64,000 nt of DNA from assembly GCA_029975055.1 (NCBI GenBank), contig JARKPU010000022.1, positions 303,703-367,702 of the forward strand, given 5' to 3'. The notes below the pieces were generated by a model. It ran no database searches, had not been told where the DNA came from, and worked only from the letters and a program-made list of their open reading frames with translations. Both the position numbers and the translations under genes were made by a program. Below, in pieces: positions 16,074-24,564 of the stretch. Source of the stretch: Anaerolinea sp. GTDB lineage: Bacteria > Chloroflexota > Anaerolineae > Anaerolineales > Anaerolineaceae. The stretch's first letter is position 1; every line of letters begins with the position of its first letter.

Positions 16074-16678
16074 TGGCTTCGCTGCCCGAGCCGCTCCAGG
16101 CGCTGATCCTGGCGTTTGAACGCCTGCCGGGGATTGGCCCGAAGACGGCCTCGCGCCTGGCCTTTTACCTGCTGCGCCAGCCCGAAGAGCTTTCGCGTTC
16201 GCTGGCCGAGGCGCTGCTGGCGGTGAAGTCGGCCACCGCGCTCTGCCCGGTGTGCTTCAACATCACCTCGGCGGGCATGGAGCGCTGCGAGGTGTGCGCC
16301 GACTCGCGCCGCGATGAGACGCTCCTGTGCGTGGTGGAAGAACCGCTGGACGTGCTGGTGCTGGAGCGCACCGGCGGGTTCAACGGGCGCTACCACGTGC
16401 TGCACGGCGTGCTCTCGCCCATCGAGGGGGTCGGCCCTGAGCAGCTCAAGATCCGCCCGCTCATCGAGCGCGTGCGGCAAAACCCGCCCCGCGAGGTGAT
16501 CCTGGCGACCAACCCGAGCATGGAAGGCGACGCCACGGCGCTCTATCTCCGCCAGCAGCTCGCGCCCCTGGGGGTGCGCGTCACCCGCCTGGCGCGCGGC
16601 CTGCCGGTGGGCGGCGACCTGGAATACGCCGACCAGAACACGCTCCTGCGCGCCCTCGCCGGGCGGCAAGATTTGTAA
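16073..16678 (+). CDS. recR: Recombination mediator protein RecR
   Basis: A 201-residue protein, full length for RecR, which works with RecO and RecF to load RecA onto gapped DNA. It has the helix-hairpin-helix LPGIGPKTASRLAFYLL, a four-Cys zinc finger (Cys58, Cys61, Cys72, Cys75), a Toprim domain starting LLCVVEEPLDVLVLERTG, and the Walker-B-like C-terminus ARGLPVGGDLEYAD. The ATG overlaps the ybaB stop. Confidence 0.95.
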   Translation: MASLPEPLQALILAFERLPGIGPKTASRLAFYLLRQPEELSRSLAEALLAVKSATALCPVCFNITSAGMERCEVCADSRRDETLLCVVEEPLDVLVLERTGGFNGRYHVLHGVLSPIEGVGPEQLKIRPLIERVRQNPPREVILATNPSMEGDATALYLRQQLAPLGVRVTRLARGLPVGGDLEYADQNTLLRALAGRQDL

Positions 16679-16712
16679 ACAAACGTTCGGCCAAGAGAAC
16701 CGGCATATAATT

Positions 16713-16768
16713 GGGGGCGACACGCGTGTCGCCCCCTCCGGGTAGGGGCGGACCGATGTGTCCGCCCT
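16713..16768. repeat. Paired GC-rich palindromes (family D) between recR and comEC
   Basis: GGGGGCGACACG is followed by its exact complement CGTGTCGCCCCC (16713-16736). A second hairpin, GGGGCGGAC / GTCCGCCC, follows at 16744-16768. The two convergent genes end on either side, so this may act as a two-way transcription stop even without T-runs. Confidence 0.65.
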
Positions 16769-16787
16769 CATTTCGGCCAACTCCGCT

Positions 16788-19046
16788 CTACTTCCCCTCC
16801 TCCACCCACAACCGTTCCCCATCCGTTTGCAGGTGCGCCCACCCGCCCGGGGGCAGCCTGCCCGGCGCGAACACATAGAGCGCCCCCGCCGCTTCCCATT
16901 CCTCGGGCGAATCCTGCGCCCCCAGCAGCAGCGCCGAGAGGCCGCGCAGCGCCTCCGGCGGAAGCTCGCCCGGAGGAATCCCTCCAGGAAGCAGCGCGGC
17001 AAAGCTGCCCCACTCCAGCAGCAGCGCGCAGCCGCCCTCTGCGCACGCCGGCACCCGCAGCTCTGCCCCGGCCCCCAGCGCCAGGCTCTGCCCGGCTTCA
17101 AGCCGCGCCTGCGCCACCTCCCTCGCCGCAATCCACTCCTGCAGGCGCTGCGCGGCGGCGTTCACAGACGGTTCCCCGCCCCAATAGACTGCCCGCGGCG
17201 GGAAGCGCGAGAGCGCGCCTGGCAGACCCAACAGCGCAGCCGGTTGCGCGCCGTTCACCACCAGCGCGTCCAGGCCGCGCCCGAGCGGAGGCAGCCGGCG
17301 CCCCAGCCCCGCCGAAAGCTGGCTGGCGCGCGGGCCGCCCCCCACCAGCACCGCCTGCCCGCCCGGCGCGCGCACCAGGAATGCCGGTTGCCCCTCCAGG
17401 TTGAAGGCCGTCACGTGCAGGCGCCCATCCGGCCCGGCCAGCGCCTGCCGCCACAGGAAGGCCCCCAGCCCGCCCACCGCCAGCAGCGCGACCACAGGGC
17501 TCACGCGCGCGGCGTGCGCCTTGAGCCATTGCCAGCCCAGGGCCAGCCCGGCCAGGGCTGCCAGCGCCGCAACCGCCCAGCCCAGGCTGCCCGCCCCGGT
17601 GACCACCTCGGCCCCCTTCCAGCTGCCCAGCCACTCCACCACGCGCAGCGTGTAGGCGGCCAGCGCCCAGGCCGGCGGGGCAAGCACTCGCCCGAAAGGC
17701 AGCCAGAAGCTCCCCGCCAGCACCGCCAGCCCGGCAAAGATCATCAGGTAGGCCTGCGCCGGCAGTACGAACAGGTTGGCCGGCGGCGCCACGAGCGAAA
17801 TGCGCCCAAAGTGATACCAGATGACCGGCAGGGTGAAAGCCTGCGCCACCAGCGTGAAGAGCACGTTCTCGCCCACCAGCCCGGCCAGCGGTGCGGCGAT
17901 GTGCCCCGGCAAATGCTTTTGGAAGAGCCGCAGCGCCGCCCCCTGCAGGCGCGAAGCATACAGCAGCAGCCCGAGCGTGGCGGCAAACGAAAGCTGAAAG
18001 CTCACATCCCAGGGCAGGTTCGGGTCGCCCAGGCACATCACGCCCGCCGCCAGGCAGAGCGCGTTCAGGCCGCCGCCGGGCCGGCCGATCTGCGCCGCCG
18101 CCAGGCTGAGCCCGCTCATCACCGCCGCGCGCACCACCGAGGCCCCCGCCCCCACCAGCAGCGTGTAGACCGCCAATGCCAGCAGCGCCGACAGGGCTGC
18201 CCACCAGCGCGAAAAGAGCCTGCCGAAGAGCGCCATGAACAACCCTGCCAGCACCGCCATGTTGAAGCCCGAAATGGCGATGATGTGCGCGGTGCCGCTG
18301 CGCCGGAAGTCCTCTTCGAGCTCAGGCGGCAGGCCGCGGTCTAAACCGAGCAGGATGCCGTCTATCAGCGGGCCCTCCGGCGGCGGGAAGAGCGCCTCGA
18401 CCGCCGAATGAGCGCGCTCGCGCAGCCCGTAGACGGCCCACAGCAGCGGGCTGCCCGCCCTGGCGGCGCCTTCCACCGGGCGCACGCGTGGGTAAGCCAG
18501 GTACGTCAGCACGCCTTTGCGCGCCAGGTAGTCGCGGTAAGAGAACTCCGCGCCTTCCGGCGGGTTCACCGGCTGCCCGGCGAGCGTCAGCCGCGCGCCA
18601 TAGGGCCAATCGCCGCCGGGCGGCAGCAGCGCCAGCGCCTGCCCGCGCACCGCATAGGCCGTGCCCTCCTGCGGGAAGGCAATGCGCTCGACCTGCAATT
18701 TCAACAGCGTGGAGGTATCGCGGCGGTCGGCCGGCTCGGCCGCCCAGCCGGTCAGCTCGGCCGGGCCGCGCCCGTTGTAGAAGGCCAGATCCTGCACGCC
18801 GGGGGCTGGCCGGGCCAGCTCATAGCGCAGCCCGCCCAGCGCCAGGGCGCTTAAAAGCAAAACCGGCGGCAGCTTCAACCGCCGGTCGCGCCTGGCGACC
18901 ACCCCGGCCCGCGGCAGCCTGCGCAGCAAAGGCCACAGCGCCAGAGAGACGGCCCCAGCCGCCAGCCAGATCTGCCAGCCCCAGCCGCTCCAGGCTGCCA
19001 GCAGGATGCCGGCGACGAAACTGAGCGAAAGCCAGAGCAGAGGCAT
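16788..19046 (-). CDS. comEC: ComEC/Rec2 family DNA-uptake channel, degenerate MBL domain
   Basis: A 752-residue membrane protein. An N-terminal DUF4131-like region and OB domain (residues 1-190) are followed by the competence domain with many helices, including AIISGFNMAVLAGLFM and GAGASVVRAAVMSGL, up to about residue 545. This is the channel through which one DNA strand enters the cell. The C-terminal metallo-beta-lactamase domain keeps its strand order (VTAFNLEG, LVGGGPR, LDALVVNG) but lacks the HxHxDH-type ligand motif: VNGAQPAALLG occupies that place. Nuclease activity seems lost. It is 19 nt behind the nitroreductase gene. Confidence 0.88.
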   Translation of the reverse strand: MPLLWLSLSFVAGILLAAWSGWGWQIWLAAGAVSLALWPLLRRLPRAGVVARRDRRLKLPPVLLLSALALGGLRYELARPAPGVQDLAFYNGRGPAELTGWAAEPADRRDTSTLLKLQVERIAFPQEGTAYAVRGQALALLPPGGDWPYGARLTLAGQPVNPPEGAEFSYRDYLARKGVLTYLAYPRVRPVEGAARAGSPLLWAVYGLRERAHSAVEALFPPPEGPLIDGILLGLDRGLPPELEEDFRRSGTAHIIAISGFNMAVLAGLFMALFGRLFSRWWAALSALLALAVYTLLVGAGASVVRAAVMSGLSLAAAQIGRPGGGLNALCLAAGVMCLGDPNLPWDVSFQLSFAATLGLLLYASRLQGAALRLFQKHLPGHIAAPLAGLVGENVLFTLVAQAFTLPVIWYHFGRISLVAPPANLFVLPAQAYLMIFAGLAVLAGSFWLPFGRVLAPPAWALAAYTLRVVEWLGSWKGAEVVTGAGSLGWAVAALAALAGLALGWQWLKAHAARVSPVVALLAVGGLGAFLWRQALAGPDGRLHVTAFNLEGQPAFLVRAPGGQAVLVGGGPRASQLSAGLGRRLPPLGRGLDALVVNGAQPAALLGLPGALSRFPPRAVYWGGEPSVNAAAQRLQEWIAAREVAQARLEAGQSLALGAGAELRVPACAEGGCALLLEWGSFAALLPGGIPPGELPPEALRGLSALLLGAQDSPEEWEAAGALYVFAPGRLPPGGWAHLQTDGERLWVEEGK

Positions 19047-19065
19047 GGCGGGCCAGGGGCGGGCT

Positions 19066-19635
19066 TTAGACGATCAACTCATCCAGCGGGCGCTTGGGCA
19101 CGTGGTGCACGCCCTGCGCATCTCGCCAGTACTTGATATCTCCATCGGGGCCGGTCGTTTCCAGGCAGACCTGCTCCTTGGGCACGCCGAGCGCAATCAC
19201 CAGCAAGATCTCATACCTCGGCGGGATGCCCAGCGCCGCGCGCAGTTCCTCGCGCTGCACCGAGCCGATCATACAGCCGCCCAGCCCGCGCTCGGCCGCC
19301 CCCAGGAGGATCGTCTGCGCGGCGATGCCGTGGTCGCAGCCGGCATTCTTACTCACCTCGCTGTCGAGCAAGACGACGATATACGCCGTTGGGCGCTCGC
19401 CTTCGGCGGGGCCGGGCCAGTCGCGCAGGTAGCCCGCCCACGAAAGCAGCGGGAAGATCAGCGCGTTGGTCTGCGCATCGGCCGAAAGCCGGTAGCGCAG
19501 CGGCTGGCGGTTGGCCGCGCTGGGGGTGATGCGCGCCAGGTCGATCAACTCGCGCAGAGTCTCCAGGCTCACCGGCTGGTCTTCATAAAAACGGCGAAAA
19601 CTGCGGTTCTTCAACACCAGGTCTCGAAACGACAT
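19066..19635 (-). CDS. Nitroreductase family flavoprotein
   Basis: About 189 residues. The FMN-binding nitroreductase fold is marked by LVLKNRSFRRFYEDQPVSLE, LARITPSAANRQPLRYRL and the C-terminal LLVIALGVPKEQ. LGGCMIGSVQREELRAALG gives the second FMN contact region. It probably reduces nitro, quinone or enone groups with NAD(P)H in the cytoplasm. ATG 19635 is chosen because GGAGTGGAGT precedes it; a TTG 12 nt upstream is inside that Shine-Dalgarno. It is followed after 19 nt by comEC, though with no obvious functional link. Confidence 0.9.
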   Translation of the reverse strand: MSFRDLVLKNRSFRRFYEDQPVSLETLRELIDLARITPSAANRQPLRYRLSADAQTNALIFPLLSWAGYLRDWPGPAEGERPTAYIVVLLDSEVSKNAGCDHGIAAQTILLGAAERGLGGCMIGSVQREELRAALGIPPRYEILLVIALGVPKEQVCLETTGPDGDIKYWRDAQGVHHVPKRPLDELIV

Positions 19636-19682
19636 ACTCCACTCCAAAATACCGGAATCTCTTTATAAAAGCTCTTTTCTAC

Positions 19683-19858
19683 CTTAGCGCCCTTCGCGTT
19701 CTTTGCGGTTTATTTCTTCTTTCTTCTCCGTGCCCTCTGTGTTTACTTCTTCCTCTTCTCCCCGCACTTCTTAGCGCCCTTCGCGTTCTTTGCGGTTTAT
19801 TTCTTCTTTCTTCTCCGTGTCCTCTGTGTTCTCTGTGGTTACTTCTTCCTCTTCTCTT
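19683..19858. repeat. Two tandem copies of a CTTAGCGCCCTTCGCG repeat
   Basis: The block CTTAGCGCCCTTCGCGTTCT followed by TTGCGGTTTATTTCTTC and a CTCTGTG-rich end occurs at 19683-19760 and again at 19770-19858. The second copy has an extra TTCTCTGTGG. It reads as AACCACAGAGAAC... and CGCAAAGAACGCG... on the minus strand, a well-known type of bacterial intergenic repeat. The last codons (EEKRKK) of the adjacent small gene lie in it. Confidence 0.85.
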
Positions 19859-20060
19859 CCATCACCGCCGCCAGCAATTCATCGGCGATGGCGCGCGCCT
19901 GCCCCGGGGTGAGATGCACGGCTGCCTCGCCCCCCTGCAGCAGCTTGAGGGCCCCCGGGCAGGTTTCTTCCAGGTACAGGCAAATGTTTTCGCCACGCGC
20001 AGCGGAGCGGTCATAAAAAGCCGTCACGCGCAGGCCTTCTTCATCCAATAAAACGGACAT
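19839..20060 (-). CDS. Small conserved-looking hypothetical protein
   Basis: A 73-residue protein that I do not recognise. It starts with GGGAGG at good spacing before the ATG, has a regular mix of strands then helix (LLDEEGLRVTAFYDRS; LTPGQARAIADELLAAVMEE) and is acidic except for the Lys/Arg-rich end, which is read from the downstream repeat. It is 24 nt after the flavin reductase gene on the same strand and likely co-transcribed with it. Coding is probable because of the Shine-Dalgarno and GC-biased third positions. Confidence 0.6.
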   Translation of the reverse strand: MSVLLDEEGLRVTAFYDRSAARGENICLYLEETCPGALKLLQGGEAAVHLTPGQARAIADELLAAVMEEKRKK

Positions 20061-20084
20061 CTTTCCCTCCCATTTCGTCCGGGT

Positions 20085-20621
20085 TCATCCGGCGCTCATC
20101 TGATAGGCGGCGGTGCCGCTTGCGGCCAGAATCTCGCCGTAATACACGCGGTGATAATCTTTGCGCGGGTAATGCGCATCCAGTTGCGGGTCGATAAAGT
20201 GCCCCGGGTCGATATCCTGCCAGTAGATCTTGCGGCACTCGAGCACCAGCTCGGCCTCGGCAAACACCGGGGCCGCAACGCAGGCCCCCGCCCGCGCCGT
20301 CAGCCCCGATTCGGCAATTTTATCGCCATCCCGCCCCGATTTCGTCCCCAGCAGGTTGAGCGCCTTGCGGTAACGGCGCGGAAAAGCGCACAGGCTGAAG
20401 GCCGGATAAGCCTCCATCAATTCGAAGGTGTAGCGGTGCGGGCGCACCACCACCTGAACATAGGGCCGCCCCCACATATTCCCCAGCGCCCCCCAGGAGA
20501 CGGTCATCGCGTTATACCGCCCGGCGGCAAAATCTCCGCTGCCGAGCAAAAACCAGCCGTGCTCCCAGATGGAATACGGCAGAACGGCCAATCGTTCGAT
20601 CGGGATCGGTGTGAGCGGCAT
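20085..20621 (-). CDS. Flavin reductase family protein
   Basis: A 178-residue FMN-binding split-barrel protein. Family marks are YNAMTVSWGALGNMWGRPYV, VVVRPHRYTFELME and FSLCAFPRRYRKALNLLGTKSG. Such proteins reduce flavins with NAD(P)H or bind FMN directly in the cytoplasm. GGGGAGG precedes the ATG. The 73-residue small gene follows on the same strand. The partner enzyme is unknown. Confidence 0.88.
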   Translation of the reverse strand: MPLTPIPIERLAVLPYSIWEHGWFLLGSGDFAAGRYNAMTVSWGALGNMWGRPYVQVVVRPHRYTFELMEAYPAFSLCAFPRRYRKALNLLGTKSGRDGDKIAESGLTARAGACVAAPVFAEAELVLECRKIYWQDIDPGHFIDPQLDAHYPRKDYHRVYYGEILAASGTAAYQMSAG

Positions 20622-20750
20622 AGCGACCTCCCCGGCGGTGCAATACAGCGGTTTTTTTTCGTTCTCTTCAAGTATATAGCAGAACCAAACCCGCCATCAT
20701 CCGCCAGAGGGCACGCCTGAGCGCGCAGAAAATCACATTGAACGGTGAGT

Positions 20751-20756
20751 TATAAT
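20751..20756 (+). promoter_or_regulatory. Candidate -10 box for the NfeD-like gene
   Basis: TATAAT in GTGAGTTATAATAATCGC lies 17 nt before the ATG at 20774. GGAGGT stands between them as Shine-Dalgarno. The -35 region is weak. Confidence 0.5.
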
Positions 20757-20773
20757 AATCGCGGAGGTGTCTT

Positions 20774-22102
20774 ATGCTGCGCCACAACATCTTGCGCTGG
20801 TTCGGGCTGGTTCTCCTGCTCATGGGCCTGGCTCTTCCGGCATTCCGCCCCGCCCAGGCTCAGGCCGATGCCCCCCGCGTGGTGATGGTGCGCCTCGATG
20901 GGCCGCTCAACCCGATCTGGCAGGAGATGATCAAGCGCGCGCAGCGCACCGCCGAGCTGCAAGGGGCCGGGGCGCTGGTGATCGCCCTCAACACCCCCGG
21001 CGGCAGCGTGAATACGATGACCAACCTCGTGGAGCAGTTGCGCGCCAGCCCGATCCCGGTGATCGTGTACGTCTCGCCGGATGGAGCGATGGCCGCTTCC
21101 GCCGGGACGCTCATCACCCTGGCGGCCCACGCCGCCGGCATGGCCCCCGAATCGACCATTGGGGCGGCCAGCCCGGTTGGCTCGCAGGGCGAGGATATCG
21201 GCACTACCGAGGCCGTCAAAGTCAAAGAGGTGCTCAAGGCCACGGTGCGCTCGGTGGCCGCCTGGCGCGGGCAGGAAGCCGTCAGCCTGGCCGAATCGAT
21301 GATCGATGATGCCCGCGCCGTCTCCTCTCAGGAGGCGCTCCAGGCCGGGCTGATTGACGCAGTAGCGCGCAACCTGCCGGACTTGCTGGCGCAGCTGGAT
21401 GGCTTCACCGTGCGGGTGGGCGGCCAGAGCCTTGCGCTCCACACCCGCGGGGCCGAGGTGATCGAGGTGAACCCCACCTTCCTCGAGAGCTTCCTCCAAA
21501 TTCTCACCGACCCCAACCTCGTCTTCCTGCTCCTCTCGGTGGGGGTGCAGGCCATTTTGATCGAGCTTTCCAGCCCGGGCGGCTGGGTGGCGGGCTTCAT
21601 CGGTGTGGTGTGCGTGGCCCTGGCGGCTTTTGGGCTGGGCATCCTGCCGGTCAACTGGTTTGGCATCATCTTCCTGGTCATTGCCTTCGTGCTCTTCATC
21701 GTGGATATCAAAGCTCCCACCCACGGCGCGTTGACGGCCGCCGGAATCGGCTCATTCATCGTGGGGGCGCTGGTGCTCTTCAACTCGCCCAACGTGCCGG
21801 GCTTCCCGCGCGTTTCGGTGCCGCTGGTGGTGGGCACGGGCATCTTCTTTGGGATCAGCTTCACCGGCATCCTCACCATCGCGCTGCGGGCGCGCAGGCT
21901 GCCCATCCGCACCGGGCAGGAATCGATCATCGGGCAGGTGGGCACGGCGCGCGCCGAACTGGCCCCCAGCGGGCCGGTGCAGCTTGGCAGCGAGCTGTGG
22001 ACAGCCACCCTCGAAGACCCGTCCGCGCGCCTCCCCAAAGGCTCGCGCGTGGAGGTGGTGGCGGTGCAGGGCATCCAGATCGTGGTGCGCAAGAAAGAAT
22101 AA
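20774..22102 (+). CDS. NfeD family membrane-bound serine protease (long form)
   Basis: A 442-residue protein. A signal sequence (1-25) precedes an SDH/ClpP-class protease domain: VVMVRLDGPLNPIWQEMIKR, LVIALNTPGGSVNTMTNLVE, and the nucleophile region AAASAGTLITLAAH (Ser of SAG), then ESTIGAASPVG. Four membrane helices follow (residues 240-370). The C-terminal NfeD soluble OB domain begins near 380 (GQVGTARAELAPSGPVQL). Long-form NfeD usually works with a stomatin-like partner in membrane quality control, but no stomatin gene is in view. GGAGGT precedes the ATG. Confidence 0.92.
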   Translation: MLRHNILRWFGLVLLLMGLALPAFRPAQAQADAPRVVMVRLDGPLNPIWQEMIKRAQRTAELQGAGALVIALNTPGGSVNTMTNLVEQLRASPIPVIVYVSPDGAMAASAGTLITLAAHAAGMAPESTIGAASPVGSQGEDIGTTEAVKVKEVLKATVRSVAAWRGQEAVSLAESMIDDARAVSSQEALQAGLIDAVARNLPDLLAQLDGFTVRVGGQSLALHTRGAEVIEVNPTFLESFLQILTDPNLVFLLLSVGVQAILIELSSPGGWVAGFIGVVCVALAAFGLGILPVNWFGIIFLVIAFVLFIVDIKAPTHGALTAAGIGSFIVGALVLFNSPNVPGFPRVSVPLVVGTGIFFGISFTGILTIALRARRLPIRTGQESIIGQVGTARAELAPSGPVQLGSELWTATLEDPSARLPKGSRVEVVAVQGIQIVVRKKE

Positions 22103-22151
22103 CCCCCCTCCCAAAACCTCCCCCAGGTTGACTTCGCCCGCCGCTTAACGG

Positions 22152-22157
22152 TACAAT
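22152..22157 (+). promoter_or_regulatory. Candidate -10 box for lipA
   Basis: TACAAT in AACGGTACAATGCCCC lies 27 nt before the lipA ATG. A strong TTGGAGG Shine-Dalgarno follows. The same GGTACAAT string also precedes genes at 23269 and 55830. Confidence 0.5.
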
Positions 22158-22184
22158 GCCCCTACTTTTGGAGGTAGCTGCTGC

Positions 22185-23111
22185 ATGAACCCCACCCGCG
22201 ATCGTGTGAACCCCGAGAAGATCGACACCACCCCCATCCGCCGCCCCGATTGGATTCGCGTGCGCGCGCCATCCGGCGAGACATACGAATGGCTGCAAGG
22301 CCTCATGCGCCAGAAAGCCCTGCATACCGTCTGCGAAGAAGCCGGCTGCCCCAACATGGGCGAGTGCTGGGATTCGGGCACGGCCACCTTCTTGATGATG
22401 GGCGACGTGTGCACGCGCACCTGCGGCTTCTGCGATATCAAACGCGGACGGCCTTCTGCGCTGGATTTCCTCGAACCCGAGCGCGTTGCCCAGGCGGTCA
22501 AGGCCATGGGCCTCAAGCACGCCGTCATCACCAGCGTCAACCGCGACGACCGCCGTGACGGCGGCGCCCCCATCTTCGCCATGCTGATCAACCGCATCCG
22601 CGAGATTCACCCCGGCTGCTCGATCGAAGTGCTGATCCCCGATTTCAAAGGCAGCGTGGAAGCCCTGCGCATCGTGGTGGAAGCCCGCCCCGAGATCCTC
22701 AACCACAACATCGAGACCGTCCCGCGTCTCTTCAAACTGGTGCAGCCGCAAGATAACTACGCCTGGGCGCGCGCCACCCTCTCCAACGCAAAGCGCATCG
22801 ACCCCGACGTGCTCACCAAGAGCGGCATCATGCTTGGGCTGGGCGAGACGACCGATGAGGTGAAAGCCGCCATGCAAGACCTGCGCTCCTGGGGGGTAGA
22901 GATCCTCACCATCGGGCAATACCTGCAGCCCAGCCGAAAGCACCTGCCCATCGCGCGCTACGTCCACCCGGATGAATTTGCGGCCCTCAAGGAATACGGC
23001 CTTTCGATCGGCTTCCGCTGGGTGGAGAGCGGCCCGCTGGTGCGCTCGTCATACCACGCCGCCGAGCAGGTGCGCGCCCTTTCGGCCGTTCACAAACAGC
23101 TCTACAGCTAA
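22185..23111 (+). CDS. lipA: Lipoyl synthase
   Basis: A 308-residue radical SAM enzyme that inserts two sulfurs into protein-bound octanoyl groups to make lipoate. The auxiliary cluster cysteines are Cys50, Cys55 and Cys61 ([12 protein letters not shown]). The radical SAM cluster is Cys76, Cys80 and Cys83 ([13 protein letters not shown]). The family C-terminus RSSYHAAEQ is present. It acts in the cytoplasm on E2 and GcvH proteins. No lipB or 2-oxo-acid dehydrogenase gene is in the window. TTGGAGG precedes the ATG. Confidence 0.96.
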   Translation: MNPTRDRVNPEKIDTTPIRRPDWIRVRAPSGETYEWLQGLMRQKALHTVCEEAGCPNMGECWDSGTATFLMMGDVCTRTCGFCDIKRGRPSALDFLEPERVAQAVKAMGLKHAVITSVNRDDRRDGGAPIFAMLINRIREIHPGCSIEVLIPDFKGSVEALRIVVEARPEILNHNIETVPRLFKLVQPQDNYAWARATLSNAKRIDPDVLTKSGIMLGLGETTDEVKAAMQDLRSWGVEILTIGQYLQPSRKHLPIARYVHPDEFAALKEYGLSIGFRWVESGPLVRSSYHAAEQVRALSAVHKQLYS

Positions 23112-23134
23112 GCCCTCGCCGATCGTGTGGTTTT

Positions 23135-23176
23135 CTTTCTATACTTGGTGGGCCCTGCCTCACCAAGTATAGAAAG
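23135..23176. repeat. Family A palindromic element, copy 4 (compensated arms)
   Basis: CTTTCTATACTTGGTG pairs perfectly with CACCAAGTATAGAAAG. The arm sequence differs from the TTCTGTAAATTGTGG of the other copies, but both arms changed together. GATCGTGTGG before it and TGGATGCAC after match the outer parts of the family. It lies between lipA and the MFS gene. Confidence 0.75.
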
Positions 23177-23246
23177 TGGATGCACGGCCCCTCACCTTAC
23201 AATACTATAAGGTCTCTGCCGCTCGGCCTTTCGACGGGGTCTGCGG

Positions 23247-23252
23247 TACAAT
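23247..23252 (+). promoter_or_regulatory. Candidate -10 box for the MFS gene
   Basis: TACAAT in TGCGGTACAATAGCTG lies 16 nt before ATG 23269. It supports that start over longer upstream readings. Confidence 0.45.
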
Positions 23253-23268
23253 AGCTGCTGGCCCACGC

Positions 23269-24537
23269 ATGAACACCCCCAACCTCTACAGACTGCTGCG
23301 CCTGAACCCTGCCTCGGTCGATGACCGGAACGCGGTGAACCTGGTGGTCGAAGTGTTCTTTGCCGCCATCCTGGGCGCCGCGGCCAGCTTCAACGGAGCC
23401 TATGCCCTGCGCCTGGGGGCCGCCAACGAAGATATCGGCCTGCTCACCTCGCTGCCCTCCCTGCTGGCGGTGATCATCTCCATCCCGGCGGGGCGCTTCT
23501 TGCAGACCCGCGCCCGCCGCAAGCCGTGGGTCGTCTACAGCCTGTTGATGCACCGCGCGGGCTTTTTGCTCGTGGCGCTGGTGCCCTTCCTCAAGTGGAT
23601 CGGCGTGAGCGCCAACCCCGGCACGCTGGTGGTGATCGTCCTGGTGCTGATCAGCGCCCCGGCGAACTTCTTCAACATCGGCTGGATCCCCCTTCTGGCA
23701 GATTGCATCCCCGAAGAGCGCCGTGCGGCGATGTGGTCGGCGCGCAACGTCACCGCCAACGCCACCACCAGCATCTTTGTCTTCCTCTTCGGGCAATGGC
23801 TCAGCCGGATGACCTTCCCGGCCAACTACCAGATCATGTACGTGTTTGGCTTCTGCGCCTCGCTGCTCAGCCAGTATTTCATCATGAAAGTGAACGTGCC
23901 CGAGAAGCCCCCCTTGCCGCCCGCCCCCGCCGAAAGCAAGGGGAACCCGTTCATCGCTCAGTTTCAGCTCATCCTCAAGGCGCTGCGCGAAGAGCCGGAA
24001 TTCCAGCGCATCACCGCCAACACCCTGATGCACGGCATCGGGCTCTGGCTGGCCTCACCGCTCTACATCCTCTACTACGTGCGCCAGTTAGACGCCACCG
24101 ATGCCTGGCTCGGGCTGCAGGGCACCGTGCTCACCACCGCCACCATCTTCGGCTGGCTCTTCTGGCGCTGGGTCATCGCGCGCGTCGGCGAGCCGCGCAT
24201 CCTCAAGCTGATGATCGTCACCATCGGGCTGGTGCCCATCCTGGTGGGCCTGCTGCCCAACCTCACCCTCATCGTCTTCGTGGTGGGCCTGAACGGCCTG
24301 CTGGCGCCGGCGGTGAACCTCAGCCACTTCAACATCCTGCTCAAGGTGATGCCCCCCGAGCAGCGCCCGCTCTACACCGGGCTGTATACCACCATCGTCA
24401 ACCTCGGCGCGTTCGTCTGCCCGCTGATCGGCGTCTTCATCGCCGATCAGATCGGCCTGGCCCCCGCGTTGGTCGCCTTTGGCGCGCTCTCCATCCTCGG
24501 CTCCACGTCCTTCTGGTGGCGGCCGGTGAGGGTGTAG
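23269..24537 (+). CDS. MFS transporter
   Basis: A 422-residue membrane protein with about 12 hydrophobic segments. PAGRFLQTRARRKPWVVYS is the loop 2-3 positive cluster, and the middle loop (residues 205-245) holds PEKPPLPPAPAESKGNPFIA. A second cluster, RVGEPRILKLMIV, marks the second half. The start codon follows a TACAAT box, and the upstream in-frame residues do not resemble a transporter. The substrate is unknown. It stands alone between lipA and a sensor kinase on the opposite strand. Confidence 0.85.
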   Translation: MNTPNLYRLLRLNPASVDDRNAVNLVVEVFFAAILGAAASFNGAYALRLGAANEDIGLLTSLPSLLAVIISIPAGRFLQTRARRKPWVVYSLLMHRAGFLLVALVPFLKWIGVSANPGTLVVIVLVLISAPANFFNIGWIPLLADCIPEERRAAMWSARNVTANATTSIFVFLFGQWLSRMTFPANYQIMYVFGFCASLLSQYFIMKVNVPEKPPLPPAPAESKGNPFIAQFQLILKALREEPEFQRITANTLMHGIGLWLASPLYILYYVRQLDATDAWLGLQGTVLTTATIFGWLFWRWVIARVGEPRILKLMIVTIGLVPILVGLLPNLTLIVFVVGLNGLLAPAVNLSHFNILLKVMPPEQRPLYTGLYTTIVNLGAFVCPLIGVFIADQIGLAPALVAFGALSILGSTSFWWRPVRV

Positions 24538-24564
24538 CGTAAGGCGGCATCCCCCCCCAATCCG

